Counted from the stretch's first letter, positions 17,027 to 26,461 are shown. The stretch: 64,000 bases of DNA from CAVROT01 sp963722905 (GCA_963722905.1 CAVROT010000012.1:62001-126000), one strand, 5' to 3'. Notes: generated by a model not told the origin, from the sequence alone. Program-made: numbers and translations.

Positions 17027-18301
17027 ATGATCGGACGCTTCCGTGTGCAGGAAAGCGCCCAGAAGGATGTCCGCCCGGTCGAGAAGCGCAGCTTCGACGA
17101 CTTCGACGTGCGCCTCGGCGACGTCATGCGGGGCGAGCGGGCGACGCTGGGCAAGTCCCTTCTGGACGTCCAGCGCGAGCTCAAGATCAAGGCGACCTAC
17201 ATCGCCGCCATCGAGAACGCGGACCCGTCCGCGTTCGAAACCCCCGGCTTCATCGCGGGCTACGTCAGGTCCTACGCCCGCTATCTCGCCCTCGATCCCG
17301 AATGGGCCTACAAGACATTCTGCGCCGAGGGCGAATTCGCGACCGCGCACGGCATGTCCTCGGCCGCATCCGCCACGCGCAGTGAGGCGCGGTCGGCCGG
17401 CCGGGCGTCCGCCGCGCAGGCGCAGCCGGGCCTCCGCGACCCGTTTTCCGACCCTGCCGTACGGTTCGCGCCGCGCGGGCCGGGCGTGATGGCGGGCGTT
17501 CAGCCGGGGGCCATCGGCTCGATCCTGGTGCTGGCCGGGCTGATCGGCGTCATCGGCTATGGCGGCTACGCGGTGCTGAGCGAGATACAGAAGGTCCAGT
17601 TCGTTCCTGTCGAGCAGACGCCGGATGTGGTCGCGCAGCTGGACCCGGTTTCGACGGCACGCATCCCGCCCAAGGCGGACGAGGCCGCCAATGGCACGCC
17701 GGCCGTGTCCGACGGGTTCGACAGGCTCTACCGTCCCGAAGCGCTGGACGTGCCTGTACTCGTTGCCCGCGACGGGCCGATCGCCGGCCTCGATCCGCGC
17801 CGCAACGCGCTTCCGTCCCCGACGCCCGCCGTCGTCGCCGAAGATGCCGGCACCCAGAGCGCTCCGGTCCTGGCGTCCGCAGAGGTGGCCGAGGAGGCCG
17901 GACCGGACGATGGCGGGACCGGAATACAGGTCGTCACAGACGCCGCGCCAGGCGTCGCGCTGCTGGCCGTGCGCACCTCCTGGGTCCGCGTCCGGGCCGC
18001 CGACGGTACGGTGCTGCTGGAAAAGACGATGTCGCCCTGCGAACGCTTCGTGCTGCCACTCACCGAAGAACCGCCCACCCTGCGGACGGGCGAGTCCGGT
18101 GCCATCTACTTCGCCGTCAACGGGCTGACGTACGGGCCGGCCGGCCGCAGCGGTCAGGTAACCAGCAACCTCGCCCTTGCCGCCGATACGCTGGTCGGCA
18201 GCTACGCGGTCGCCGATCTGGAACGTGACGGCGACCTCGCCCGCATGGTCGCGGCCCTCTCCACGGTGCCCGCCGACATAACGGCGCCCGACTGCGGCTG
18301 A
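17027..18301 (+). CDS. rodZ: RodZ-like helix-turn-helix membrane protein
   Basis: This 424-residue protein has an HTH_25 domain at about residues 20-85 (LGDVMRGERATLGKSLLDVQ, TYIAAIENADPSAFETPGF, GYVRSYARYLALDP), a cytoplasmic linker, one membrane helix at about 163-185 (GSILVLAGLIGVIGYGGYAVL) and a periplasmic DUF4115 domain at about 300-400 (VRTSWVRVRAADGTVLLEKTM). This is the RodZ architecture: the HTH domain binds MreB and links it to cell-wall elongation. The start is at 17027 with GAGG upstream; 41 extra codons of open frame before it are not conserved. ispG follows 88 bp later, a common pairing in this group. Confidence 0.9.
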   Translation: MIGRFRVQESAQKDVRPVEKRSFDDFDVRLGDVMRGERATLGKSLLDVQRELKIKATYIAAIENADPSAFETPGFIAGYVRSYARYLALDPEWAYKTFCAEGEFATAHGMSSAASATRSEARSAGRASAAQAQPGLRDPFSDPAVRFAPRGPGVMAGVQPGAIGSILVLAGLIGVIGYGGYAVLSEIQKVQFVPVEQTPDVVAQLDPVSTARIPPKADEAANGTPAVSDGFDRLYRPEALDVPVLVARDGPIAGLDPRRNALPSPTPAVVAEDAGTQSAPVLASAEVAEEAGPDDGGTGIQVVTDAAPGVALLAVRTSWVRVRAADGTVLLEKTMSPCERFVLPLTEEPPTLRTGESGAIYFAVNGLTYGPAGRSGQVTSNLALAADTLVGSYAVADLERDGDLARMVAALSTVPADITAPDCG

Positions 18302-18389
18302 TCCGCGGGGGCCGACGGCCGCGCGATTGATCGCGACGGGTGCCGCGTCTATGTTCGTTACGATGCCAACGGTAAGCGAAGCGGACACA

Positions 18390-19523
18390 ATGGCCCATAA
18401 TCCCATTCGCCCCTGGCGCAACATCGACCGTCGCGCCTCTCGCCGGATCATGGTGGGATCGGTCCCCGTGGGCGGCGACGCCCCGATCTCGGTCCAGACC
18501 ATGACCAACACCGACAGCGGCGACGCGTCCGCCACCATAGCGCAGGTCCTCGCCTGCGCCGAGGCGGGCGCCGACATCGTGCGCGTCTCCTGCCCCGACG
18601 TGGCGGCCACGACGGCCCTGCGCGAGGTGGTGCGCGAGAGCCCGGTGCCCATCGTCGCCGACATCCATTTTCACTACCGCCGTGCCATCGAGGCGGCGGA
18701 GGCGGGGGCGGCCTGCCTGCGGATCAACCCCGGCAACATCGGCGACGACGCCCGCGTCAAGGAGGTGATCCGCGCCGCCAAGGACCACGGCTGCGCGATC
18801 CGCATCGGCGTGAACGCCGGTTCGCTGGAACGCGACCTGCTCGAAAGATACGGAGAGCCCTGCCCCGACGCCATGATCGAAAGCGGGCTGGACCATATCC
18901 GCATCCTTCAGGACAACGACTTCCACGCGTTCAAGATCAGCGTGAAGGCCAGCGACGTCTTCATGGCCGCCGCGGCCTACCAGGGCCTCGCCGAGCAGAC
19001 CGACGCGCCCATCCATCTGGGCATCACCGAGGCCGGGAGCCTGTCGGCCGGCACCGTGAAGTCGGCGGTCGGGCTGGGGTTCCTGCTGTGGCAGGGTATC
19101 GGCGACACGATCCGCGTCTCGCTCAGTGCCGATCCGGTCGAGGAGGTGCGCGTCGGCTACGAGATCCTCAAGTCGCTGGGCCTGCGCCACCGCGGGGTGA
19201 ACATCATCTCCTGCCCGTCCTGCGCGCGACAGGGGTTCGACGTTATCCGGACGGTCGAGGCGCTAGAGGACCGGCTGGCGCATATCAAGACGCCGATGTC
19301 GCTCAGCATAATCGGCTGTGTGGTGAACGGCCCCGGAGAGGCGCTGATGACGGATGTCGGCTTTACCGGCGGCGGCGCGGGCTCCGGCATGGTCTACCTG
19401 GCCGGCAGGCAGAGCCACAAGCTGTCCAACGACGCGATGATCGACCACATCGTAGAGAAGGTCGAGCAGCGCGCGGCGCAGATCGATGCCGAGGCGGACC
19501 GTCCGGTGGAGGCGGCCGAGTAG
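18390..19523 (+). CDS. ispG: 4-hydroxy-3-methylbut-2-en-1-yl diphosphate synthase
   Basis: IspG reduces methylerythritol cyclodiphosphate to HMBPP, the penultimate step of the non-mevalonate isoprenoid pathway. The 377-residue protein has the TIM-barrel start IMVGSVPVGGDAPISVQTMT and the three cluster-binding Cys in CPSCARQG (about 274 and 277) and GCVVNGPGEA (about 309). The start at 18390 (MAHNPIRPWRNIDRR) gives the usual length; the open frame begins 21 codons earlier without support. It lies downstream of rodZ in the same direction and is convergent with erpA, which encodes an Fe-S carrier that such enzymes depend on. Confidence 0.96.
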   Translation: MAHNPIRPWRNIDRRASRRIMVGSVPVGGDAPISVQTMTNTDSGDASATIAQVLACAEAGADIVRVSCPDVAATTALREVVRESPVPIVADIHFHYRRAIEAAEAGAACLRINPGNIGDDARVKEVIRAAKDHGCAIRIGVNAGSLERDLLERYGEPCPDAMIESGLDHIRILQDNDFHAFKISVKASDVFMAAAAYQGLAEQTDAPIHLGITEAGSLSAGTVKSAVGLGFLLWQGIGDTIRVSLSADPVEEVRVGYEILKSLGLRHRGVNIISCPSCARQGFDVIRTVEALEDRLAHIKTPMSLSIIGCVVNGPGEALMTDVGFTGGGAGSGMVYLAGRQSHKLSNDAMIDHIVEKVEQRAAQIDAEADRPVEAAE

Positions 19524-19575
19524 CCGCGTCGGCGCAACGCCGCGCGGCCAGAGCCGTCGACCCGGCCGGGCGCAG

Positions 19576-19956
19576 TCAGCCGGGGGCGCCGTCCGCCGCC
19601 AGCGACTCCACGTCTCTGAACTTGATCGATTCGCCACAGCCGCAGGCGTCGACCACGTTCGGATTGCGGAACTTGAACCCCAATTCCAGCAGACCGACCT
19701 CGTAATCGATCTCGGTGCCGAAAAGGAACATCTGCGCCATGGGGGCGATCATGACCCGCGCGCCGTCCTTCTCGACCGTCTCGTCCATCGGATCGACGGT
19801 GGTGACGTAGTCCATGGTATATTCCATGCCCGCGCAGCCGCCCTTCTTGACGCCGATGCGCAGACCCTCGTGGCCGTCGCGCGCCATCAGGCGGGCGATC
19901 TGGCGGATCGCCGCGGGTGTCATGCTGACGGCCTGCTTGCCGGGGATGCCGAACAT
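19576..19956 (-). CDS. erpA: HesB/IscA-family iron-sulfur cluster carrier
   Basis: This 126-residue A-type carrier keeps the three ligand cysteines in the standard arrangement: GGCAGMEY and, near the C-terminus, DACGCGES. It receives Fe-S clusters from a scaffold and passes them to apo-enzymes; the neighbouring IspG is a known type of client. GGAAGG precedes the ATG at 19956 (MFGIPGKQAVSMTPAA). Whether it is ErpA, IscA or SufA by function cannot be told; no suf operon core genes are in the window, although a MIP18-type protein is encoded about 3.2 kb away. Confidence 0.9.
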   Translation of the reverse strand: MFGIPGKQAVSMTPAAIRQIARLMARDGHEGLRIGVKKGGCAGMEYTMDYVTTVDPMDETVEKDGARVMIAPMAQMFLFGTEIDYEVGLLELGFKFRNPNVVDACGCGESIKFRDVESLAADGAPG

Positions 19957-20055
19957 ATCGTGTCCCTTCCGTTTCCCCTCCAACCTAGGCGCGGCAGGCG
20001 CGACACTCAAGGCGCGCGGGGCCGCCCACCGCAGCAGACGGCCCTGCATCGGCAA

Positions 20056-21291
20056 TCAGAGGCCCATGCAGTTGGCGTAGTACGTAACGGTCGCGGGCCA
20101 GTCCGAGAAGACTCCGGCGACGCCGACGTCCTGCGCCAGCACGTCCAGCAGCTCGTACGTCACCCCGTCGTTGTCCGTGACGTCGGCGATCGACTGGTAG
20201 TACCAGCCGCCGCCGGTCGACAGCGGGCCGGACCGCTCCAGGGTCCAGGTAATCAGCCCCAGGCCCGCGGCCTTCGCCTCGGTCGCGTAGACAGACGGCA
20301 CGATCTTGCCCGAGTCGTCGGCCGTGACCAGCATCCACAGCGGCGGCGCGACGTACTTAATGCCCATGTCCGCCAGCTCGGCCATGGTCGGCTTGAACGT
20401 GGCGGCGTCCATCGGATCTATCTCGCCCTCGTCGTCGTCGAAAGCCTCGTAGCGGTCGTCGAGGTAGACGGCCTGGGCGCCGAACTCGGGCTCGTTCTCG
20501 ATCCAGTAGAGAATGTCGGACAGGTCGAACGACTGCGCCCAGACGCGCGACGGATCGATGCCGGCGTCCTTGTATTCGTCGATCATCGCCTGCGCGTAAT
20601 TCTCCTGGCTCATGCCGTCGTAGGGCATGTCGACGGCGGGCGCCTTCAGCTCGGGCGTGAAGTCGGCGCCGAAACTGTCGATCAGCTCGATCAATTCGGC
20701 ATGGGTGATCACTTCGGCCCCGTCGACGTAGAGGTCCGTCCGCCAGGGGGCCGTGCCGCCGAGGAACGCCTCTGGCGTCGTCGCCGAGGGATCGGAGGCG
20801 TCCATCTTGGGCGACAGCTGGCGGAACTCGGCGAGGGTAAGGTCGGTCGTGCGGCATTCAGCGGCCGCGGGCGCGTCGCCCGCCGCGGCGGCGAAGGGGG
20901 TTGTGCATTTGCCGGCCAGGTCGCCCGCCACCATGTCGGTCGTGGTGGCGAGGTCGTCCTGCGCATGACGGCAGACCAGTGCCTTGTCGGCGGTGAAGGT
21001 CACGTCGCATTCGATGATGCCGGCGCCCTGCCGCGCCGCGGCGGTGTAGGACATGCCGGTATGCTCGGGGAACATCATTGCGGCGCCGCGATGGCCTATG
21101 GAGAAGGCGGTCTGCTGCGGGGTCTGGCCCATGCAGGACGCCAGCTTTTCCTTCAGCGGTCCGTCCGCCATCCGGTCGATGAGATATGCCGGGCGCTGGC
21201 CGTAGGTCACGGCATCGCCGGCCGGCGACTGCGCCGCGGCCGGCGCGGCCGCGATCAGGGCCAGGAGGGGGAGGGCTGCGCGAGGCGTCAT
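20056..21291 (-). CDS. glpQ: Secreted glycerophosphodiester phosphodiesterase
   Basis: This 411-residue GDPD-family enzyme has a Sec signal peptide (about residues 1-21, RAALPLLALIAAAPAAAQ). The catalytic domain opens with GHRGAAMMFPEHT (the two active-site His-Arg-Glu region) and ECDVTFTADKALVCRHAQDDL, and later has PELKAPAV. It hydrolyses glycerophosphodiesters from phospholipid breakdown into glycerol 3-phosphate plus an alcohol in the periplasm. The start at 21291 has AAGGA 8 nt upstream; an ATG 9 nt earlier overlaps that site. It is longer than E. coli GlpQ and has acidic insertions (DDDEGEIDPMD), as often seen in marine or halotolerant strains. Confidence 0.9.
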   Translation of the reverse strand: MTPRAALPLLALIAAAPAAAQSPAGDAVTYGQRPAYLIDRMADGPLKEKLASCMGQTPQQTAFSIGHRGAAMMFPEHTGMSYTAAARQGAGIIECDVTFTADKALVCRHAQDDLATTTDMVAGDLAGKCTTPFAAAAGDAPAAAECRTTDLTLAEFRQLSPKMDASDPSATTPEAFLGGTAPWRTDLYVDGAEVITHAELIELIDSFGADFTPELKAPAVDMPYDGMSQENYAQAMIDEYKDAGIDPSRVWAQSFDLSDILYWIENEPEFGAQAVYLDDRYEAFDDDEGEIDPMDAATFKPTMAELADMGIKYVAPPLWMLVTADDSGKIVPSVYATEAKAAGLGLITWTLERSGPLSTGGGWYYQSIADVTDNDGVTYELLDVLAQDVGVAGVFSDWPATVTYYANCMGL

Positions 21292-21415
21292 GGGAAACAT
21301 CCTTAATGCTGACGGGTACCGGACAGCGATGTACGGTACCCGTAACAGAATCTGCGCATCCCGTATAACAATTCGTGACAATCCAACCGACCCGCACCCG
21401 TCGGGTCGCATCGGA

Positions 21416-23122
21416 TCAGGCGGCCTGGCCGGCCGCGACGTCCGGAAAGACGGGGCGTCCGTCATGATCCAGTTCGGCCGCGCGCGCGAGGATCGCCTCC
21501 CGCGCCTGGCAGGCCATGTTCCATGAGGTGTTGGGGTCGGCGCAGGGCAGCGAGAACCAGACCTCGACGCCGAAAGTGTCCTGCCCCGCGACGTTCACCG
21601 CCATCGAGTCGAGATCGCCGAGTTCGTCACGGTCGAGATCGCGCACGGCCTCGTCGAAGATGGGGCGCAGGGCGTCTACATCGATGCCGTGGGCGAACTT
21701 CAGCTTGATGATCCGCAGCATCTCGGGGGCCTGCATCGTCCAGTTCTCGAATGTGTTCGACGCGAACTCCTCGACCGGGACGACGACGCGCGTGCCATCC
21801 CAGTCGCGCAGCTGGACGAAGGTAAAGTTGATACGCTCCACATGACAGAGATAGCCGTTGTAGACGACCCGGTCCCCGATCCGCGCCGATCCGTTCATCG
21901 CGATCTGCAGCGATGACATGACGTTCGCCAGGACGCGCCGCGCCGCGAAGGCCAGGACCAGGGTGATCGCCCCGGCCGTGGCCAGCAGCGACAGGCCCAA
22001 GGACCGGAACACGTTCGCCTCGGTGATGACGATCCCCGCGCCGACCAGCACCACCACCACGATCACGGCGCGGCGGAAGGCCGAGACCTTGGTCGCCAGT
22101 TCCCGGTTCCCGTCCTGGCGGGCCTTCGACAGGTCGATGCCCTGCATCCCCACCAGCCGGTCCAGGACGGCGTCTATGGCGTTGACGACCAGCAACAGGG
22201 TCGCGGTCACGAAGCCGATGGCGATCAGCGGCGACAGCACCGCGTCTATCCGCCCCGAGAAGACGAAAAGCGACGTGGTGCAGACCGACACCACGAAGGT
22301 GACGGCGGCGAATATGGCCGGCCCCCGGATCGAGCTCAGGATGTTGCCGAGCAGCGCGTTCCCATTGCGTCGCGCGGCCATGGCGAAAATGCGGGCGACC
22401 AGCCAGCCGGTCAGGACCGCCAGAGCCACGACCAGCGGGATCGCCAGAATTTCCCACCGCATGAGGCCGATGGCCGTCCGTTCGCGCAGTACGTCGGGCA
22501 GCGAGGATTCCAGCGGCGACGGTCCATAACGGGCGAAGAGCGGCGGAATATTGTCCACGGTCTCGCGTGAAAAGACCCAGACGGGATCGCCGTCGCCGGG
22601 CTTCACGCGGTTGATCCGCAACGGCACGGGGCGCCCGTCGAGGTCAAGCAGCCAGATGCGGATCGACCGGCGGGGCTGGCCGGCCAGCGCATCGTTGGCC
22701 GCGGTGGTAGCGTCGGCCCCGTCGGGCCGGTCGGGCAGCCGGTTCCAGTCAAGCACGACCTTGCGCTCGATGACGGTGGCCAGCTGGCGGGCAAGCCGCG
22801 CACCCGAGACCGGCTGGTTGCCGGCGGGGACGTCGCGCATGTCCAGAAGATGCGCGGCGGCATCGAAATCGGCGGCATCGGTCGCGGCCATCAGCGTCTC
22901 GACGGTGGATTGCGGCGTGTCCCGCATCACACGGTCCGGCGGATCCCCCAGGCCGGGGTTCAGCGCGTCGATCTCGAAATAGCCGTCCTGCGCCATAGTG
23001 CCGGAACTGAGACCCAGCATGGCAACAATAGCCAGGATCGGCGCCAGCAGATGCAGGCGCACACGACCGATGCAGTGCGTCGTTTCCATCGTCACCAGGC
23101 GTCCGTCGGTCATTCGGGTCAC
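21416..23122 (-). CDS. MscS-family mechanosensitive channel
   Basis: This is a protein of up to 568 residues. The N-terminus has a signal sequence (LLAPILAIVAMLGLSSGTMAQ), followed by a periplasmic domain of about 170 residues and four to five membrane segments. The MscS pore helix and beta domain follow: VLAFAARRVLANVMSSLQIAMNGSARIGDRVVY, here named in two parts (helix about 385-408, beta domain about 410-470), and then the cytoplasmic vestibule. It should release solutes at hypo-osmotic shock. The start could be 23122 or the Met 11 codons later at 23089; neither has a strong ribosome site. The MIP18-type gene lies 28 bp upstream on the same strand. Confidence 0.87.
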   Translation of the reverse strand: MTRMTDGRLVTMETTHCIGRVRLHLLAPILAIVAMLGLSSGTMAQDGYFEIDALNPGLGDPPDRVMRDTPQSTVETLMAATDAADFDAAAHLLDMRDVPAGNQPVSGARLARQLATVIERKVVLDWNRLPDRPDGADATTAANDALAGQPRRSIRIWLLDLDGRPVPLRINRVKPGDGDPVWVFSRETVDNIPPLFARYGPSPLESSLPDVLRERTAIGLMRWEILAIPLVVALAVLTGWLVARIFAMAARRNGNALLGNILSSIRGPAIFAAVTFVVSVCTTSLFVFSGRIDAVLSPLIAIGFVTATLLLVVNAIDAVLDRLVGMQGIDLSKARQDGNRELATKVSAFRRAVIVVVVLVGAGIVITEANVFRSLGLSLLATAGAITLVLAFAARRVLANVMSSLQIAMNGSARIGDRVVYNGYLCHVERINFTFVQLRDWDGTRVVVPVEEFASNTFENWTMQAPEMLRIIKLKFAHGIDVDALRPIFDEAVRDLDRDELGDLDSMAVNVAGQDTFGVEVWFSLPCADPNTSWNMACQAREAILARAAELDHDGRPVFPDVAAGQAA

Positions 23123-23150
23123 AGGGACCCTAATCCGACCTGCGTTAAGG

Positions 23151-23531
23151 CTACATGAATCCGAGTTCCAGCCGTGCCTCGTCGGACATCATGTCCATGC
23201 CCCAGGGCGGCTCCCACGTAAGCTGGACGTCGACGGTCCTGACGCCCGCCACGGGGGCGACGGCATCGGCGACCCATCCCGGCATCTCGCCCGCCACGGG
23301 GCAGCCGGGCGCCGTGAGGGTCATTACCACGGTGACGTCGTTCTCGTCGGTCACGTCGACGGTGTAGACGAGGCCCAGATCGTAGATGTTCACCGGAATC
23401 TCGGGATCGTAGACGGTGCGGCACGCCTCGACCACCGGCTCGTAGAGCGGGTGATCGGTGGTAGACGCGGCGATCATCGGCTTTCCCTCCATAGGAGGCG
23501 CGGCCGGCGGATGGCCATCTTCGGGGGTCAT
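23151..23531 (-). CDS. sufT: MIP18/DUF59 family Fe-S assembly protein (SufT-like)
   Basis: This 126-residue protein has the DUF59 core VVEACRTVYDPEIPVNIYDLG, the conserved Cys motif TLTAPGCPVAGEMP, and the family C-terminus PPWGMDMMSDEARLELGFM. Such proteins help mature Fe-S enzymes, and in this bacterial group are usually part of the SUF system. Two starts are possible: 23531, with GAGGGAG about 9 nt upstream, or 23477, with GGAGGG 8 nt upstream, which would remove a Pro-rich 18-residue lead. Here it is separated from any suf genes. The client is unknown. Confidence 0.87.
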   Translation of the reverse strand: MTPEDGHPPAAPPMEGKPMIAASTTDHPLYEPVVEACRTVYDPEIPVNIYDLGLVYTVDVTDENDVTVVMTLTAPGCPVAGEMPGWVADAVAPVAGVRTVDVQLTWEPPWGMDMMSDEARLELGFM

Positions 23532-23622
23532 GGGCCCGGGCTCCCTCTATCCTGAGCATTTCACATAGGATCTCCGGGCCCCGGCGTCCAGTGCACCTCC
23601 AGGTGGCGGTTTGCCCGCGCGG

Positions 23623-25032
23623 TCAGCCTCGTTCGGACGCGGCCCGCCCCACCCGGCGTTCGATCATGTCGAGCAGCGCGGCATAGGGGTCGGCGCCGGT
23701 TGCCCGCGCCACGGCGTCAAGCGGTGGCGCCGGATCCACGCCGCCCACGACCGTTCCGCCTGCGGCGCGCAACAGGTCCACCGTGGCAAGGCTGAGGTCC
23801 AGCGCTCGGGCGGCGCGCAGGGCCAGCGTTCTTTCCGGTTTGGTCAGCCCTGGTGCCTTGCCGGACCGGCCAGCGGGCCGCAGGGCGCGGCCCGGCGTCC
23901 CGCCGGACCGGGCAGCGGGCTGCGGATGGGGGTGCTGCGCGACCACCCGGCCGGCCATCACCAGCACACGCACGCCCGGCGCCTCCGGGCGACGCTGCAC
24001 CAGGACGGTCGCACGCAGGTCGCGCATGGCCGCGATCACGCCGCGGGCCGCCGCCGCGTCGGGCACCGCCACGGGCGCCGGCGCGCCGGAGAGATGGAGC
24101 CACAGCGGTCCGCCCGCGTCGCCCGGCAGACCGGACAGCAGGTCGGCCAGGGCGGCGGCGGCACCGCCCGAGGCGGCGAACCCGCTGGGCGGCAGCGCCA
24201 CGCGCGCCCGCGCCAGGGCCTGATGCGCCGCCACCCTGTCGCGCGCCACCTGGATGGCGCCAGGCGGATTGACGCAAAGAGCCCCCATCGTCGCGAACTG
24301 TCGCAGGACCGCCAGACCGTGCGCCGCATGGGCCGCGCCGATGCGCGCGACCACCGCGTCGGGCCTGTCCAGCCGAACGCCGGCCATCCAGAGCTCCGGC
24401 GCCAGCCCGTCCAGCACCATGGCGCAGCGGGCCGCATCGACGTCGATCACCACGTGGCCGCGCGCCTCGGCCTCGGCGGTCAGGCGCCGCAGCGTCGGCC
24501 CCTCGCCCGCGCCGCCCAGCAGCGCGATCCGCAACGCGCGGGTCTGCCCTGCCCGCGGCGACCGCCTGCGGTCGTCGTAGAGCGAATCGCTCAGTTGCGG
24601 CTGGCAGAATGCCTCGTTCGGAGCGACGACAGCGTCGGGCGGAATTGCCTGCCGCCCCAGAAGCATGCGGTAGGCCATCGCCCCCCGGTCGGTCAGCGTG
24701 ACCTCGATGGGCCAGCGGCGTCCGTCGACGGCGATCTCGGTCTCGATCACATAGCGCAGCTCGGCCTCGCCGTTGGACGACGTAACTTCGCGGCGGTCCT
24801 TCAGCGGCGCCGTGCAGCGGATCGCCAGGGCGTCGCCCGGGATGGGATGCACGGTAAAGCGGACGCGGGGCGCGGCGGCGGGGCCATAGGGCTCGATCCC
24901 GTCGGCGTGCAGCGCCGAGGTGCGGGCGCCGGTGTCGACCTTGGCGCGCAGCGCGGGCAGGTCGAGGCCCGGAAGCGCGACCCACTCCTCCCACCCCAGC
25001 CGGAGGGGTGTGTCGTCATCCATGTCGTCCAT
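23623..25032 (-). CDS. RimB-like zinc protease domain fused to a degenerate RimK-type ATP-grasp domain
   Basis: This 469-residue protein has two parts. Residues about 8-150 form a RimB-type, retropepsin-like putative ATP-dependent zinc protease domain with the motif AKVDTGARTSALHA and the C-terminal LLGRQAIPPDAVVAP. Residues about 165-465 follow the RimK ATP-grasp layout but have lost expected catalytic features: the Lys/Gly-rich nucleotide loop is replaced around GGPLWLHLSGAPAP, and the metal-binding EVN motif is replaced around VVGGVDPAPP. RimK adds glutamates to ribosomal protein S6; this copy may be a non-catalytic partner. It is divergent from tgt by 57 bp. The sequence is very Ala/Gly/Arg-rich. 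Confidence 0.75.
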   Translation of the reverse strand: MDDMDDDTPLRLGWEEWVALPGLDLPALRAKVDTGARTSALHADGIEPYGPAAAPRVRFTVHPIPGDALAIRCTAPLKDRREVTSSNGEAELRYVIETEIAVDGRRWPIEVTLTDRGAMAYRMLLGRQAIPPDAVVAPNEAFCQPQLSDSLYDDRRRSPRAGQTRALRIALLGGAGEGPTLRRLTAEAEARGHVVIDVDAARCAMVLDGLAPELWMAGVRLDRPDAVVARIGAAHAAHGLAVLRQFATMGALCVNPPGAIQVARDRVAAHQALARARVALPPSGFAASGGAAAALADLLSGLPGDAGGPLWLHLSGAPAPVAVPDAAAARGVIAAMRDLRATVLVQRRPEAPGVRVLVMAGRVVAQHPHPQPAARSGGTPGRALRPAGRSGKAPGLTKPERTLALRAARALDLSLATVDLLRAAGGTVVGGVDPAPPLDAVARATGADPYAALLDMIERRVGRAASERG

Positions 25033-25089
25033 CCCTTGCGGTCCAGCCCGGGCCGGCCGACAAGGCCGTCCGCGACAGAGTGCCCGCCC

Positions 25090-26220
25090 ATGCCCCAGAA
25101 CCTGACCTTCCGTCTAGACGCAACCGACGGTCGTGCCCGCACCGGCGTCATCGCGACGTCGCGCGGAGAGATCCGCACACCGGCCTTCATGCCGGTCGGG
25201 ACCGCCGGCACGGTGAAGGGAATGTTGCCCGAAGGCGTCGCCGCCACCGGGGCCGATATCCTGCTCGGCAACACCTACCACCTGATGCTGCGCCCGGGTG
25301 CCGAGCGGATCGCCCGGCTGGGCGGCCTGCACCGGTTCATGAACTGGCCGGGGCCGATCCTGACGGATTCCGGCGGCTTCCAGGTGATGAGCCTCGCCGC
25401 GCTGCGCAAGCTGACGGAGGAGGGCGTGACCTTCCGCAGCCATATCGACGGCAGCCGGCACGAACTGACGCCCGAGCGTTCGATGGCGATCCAGCGCGAT
25501 CTGGGCAGCGACATCGTCATGGCCTTCGACGAATGCCCGGCCCTGCCCGCCACCCGCGACCGTATCGCCGCCAGCATGGCGCTGTCGATGCGTTGGGCGC
25601 AGCGGTCGCGCGACGCGTTCGGCGACCGGCCGGGACATGCGCTCTTCGGGATACAGCAGGGCGGGCTCGACCTGGAGCTTCGCGCGGAAAGTGCCGAGGC
25701 CCTGCGCGCCATCGGGTTCGACGGATACGCCGTCGGCGGGCTGGCCGTGGGCGAGGGTCAGGCGGCGATGTTCGGTGTCCTCGACGACGCGCCGGAGATG
25801 CTGCCGAAGGACAAACCGCGCTACCTCATGGGGGTGGGCAAGCCCGACGACATCGTCGGCGCGGTCGCGCGGGGCATCGACATGATGGACTGCGTGCTGC
25901 CGTCGCGTTCGGGGCGGACCGGACAGGCCTTCACCCGGCGGGGCACCGTGAACCTCAAGAACGCGCGGCACGCCGACGATCCGCGCCCTCTGGACGAGGA
26001 GTGCGCCTGCCCTGCCTGCAGCGGATTTTCGCGCGCCTACCTGCACCACGTCTTCCGGTCGGGCGAGATGATCTCGGGGATGCTGCTGACGGCGCACAAC
26101 CTGACCTACTATCAGACGCTGATGGCGGGCATGCGGGACGCCATCGCGGCTGGCGGTTTCGACGCCTGGCAGGCGACGTTCCACGCGCAGCGGGCCGACG
26201 GTGACATCTCTCCGGTCTGA
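25090..26220 (+). CDS. tgt: Queuine tRNA-ribosyltransferase
   Basis: Tgt exchanges guanine at position 34 of GUN-anticodon tRNAs for the queuosine precursor preQ1. The 376-residue protein has the active-site region LTDSGGFQVMSL, the substrate-recognition segment GIQQGG, the loop with the nucleophile region MMDCVLPSRSGRTGQAF, and the structural zinc site CACPACSGFSRAYLHH. The start is the ATG at 25090 (MPQNLTFRLDATDGRAR); the long open frame upstream is a shadow of the opposite gene. The three-tRNA group 3-5 kb downstream includes tRNA-Asp(GUC), which is one of its substrates. Confidence 0.96.
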   Translation: MPQNLTFRLDATDGRARTGVIATSRGEIRTPAFMPVGTAGTVKGMLPEGVAATGADILLGNTYHLMLRPGAERIARLGGLHRFMNWPGPILTDSGGFQVMSLAALRKLTEEGVTFRSHIDGSRHELTPERSMAIQRDLGSDIVMAFDECPALPATRDRIAASMALSMRWAQRSRDAFGDRPGHALFGIQQGGLDLELRAESAEALRAIGFDGYAVGGLAVGEGQAAMFGVLDDAPEMLPKDKPRYLMGVGKPDDIVGAVARGIDMMDCVLPSRSGRTGQAFTRRGTVNLKNARHADDPRPLDEECACPACSGFSRAYLHHVFRSGEMISGMLLTAHNLTYYQTLMAGMRDAIAAGGFDAWQATFHAQRADGDISPV

Positions 26221-26284
26221 CCCCCGCACGGACACGTCATTCGTCTACCGCTGCCGGTGAGGCGGGCCGCCATCGCCAGCGTTG

Positions 26285-26305
26285 CCGGACATTTGAAAGG
26301 TCCGG
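26285..26305. other. Inverted repeat between tgt and lon
   Basis: CCGGAC (26285-26290) and GTCCGG (26300-26305) form a perfect 6-bp inverted repeat around a 9-nt AT-rich spacer. It lies 65 bp after the tgt stop and about 155 bp before the lon start. There is no T-run, so it may be a weak terminator hairpin or an operator. Closer to lon, TTGAC (26357-26361) and CCCCACCT (26377-26384) loosely resemble a heat-shock promoter; this is only a suggestion. Confidence 0.35.
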
Positions 26306-26461
26306 AGGCTTGCGCCACAGGGTCGGCAGGCGGATACTGGCCGCAACCCCAGAGGGTTGACGCGGGCCGGTCGCGGCCCCACCTCACCCCCGTCCGAAGT
26401 GGGGAAATCGAAGGGCCGCCGCATCAGGGGCCGACGGTTTCCTGCCAAGAAGGAACTGCAC

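Noticed and set aside
14345..18664. A minus-strand open frame of 1439 codons spanning three genes and the rodZ region
   Set aside because: Only its stretch 14345-15301 encodes a recognisable protein (nucleoside hydrolase). The rest is read opposite or out of frame with clear genes; long open shadows are typical at this GC content.
26357..26384. Heat-shock (RpoH) promoter-like elements before lon
   Set aside because: TTGAC and CCCCACCT are present but the match and spacing are loose; not listed as its own feature.
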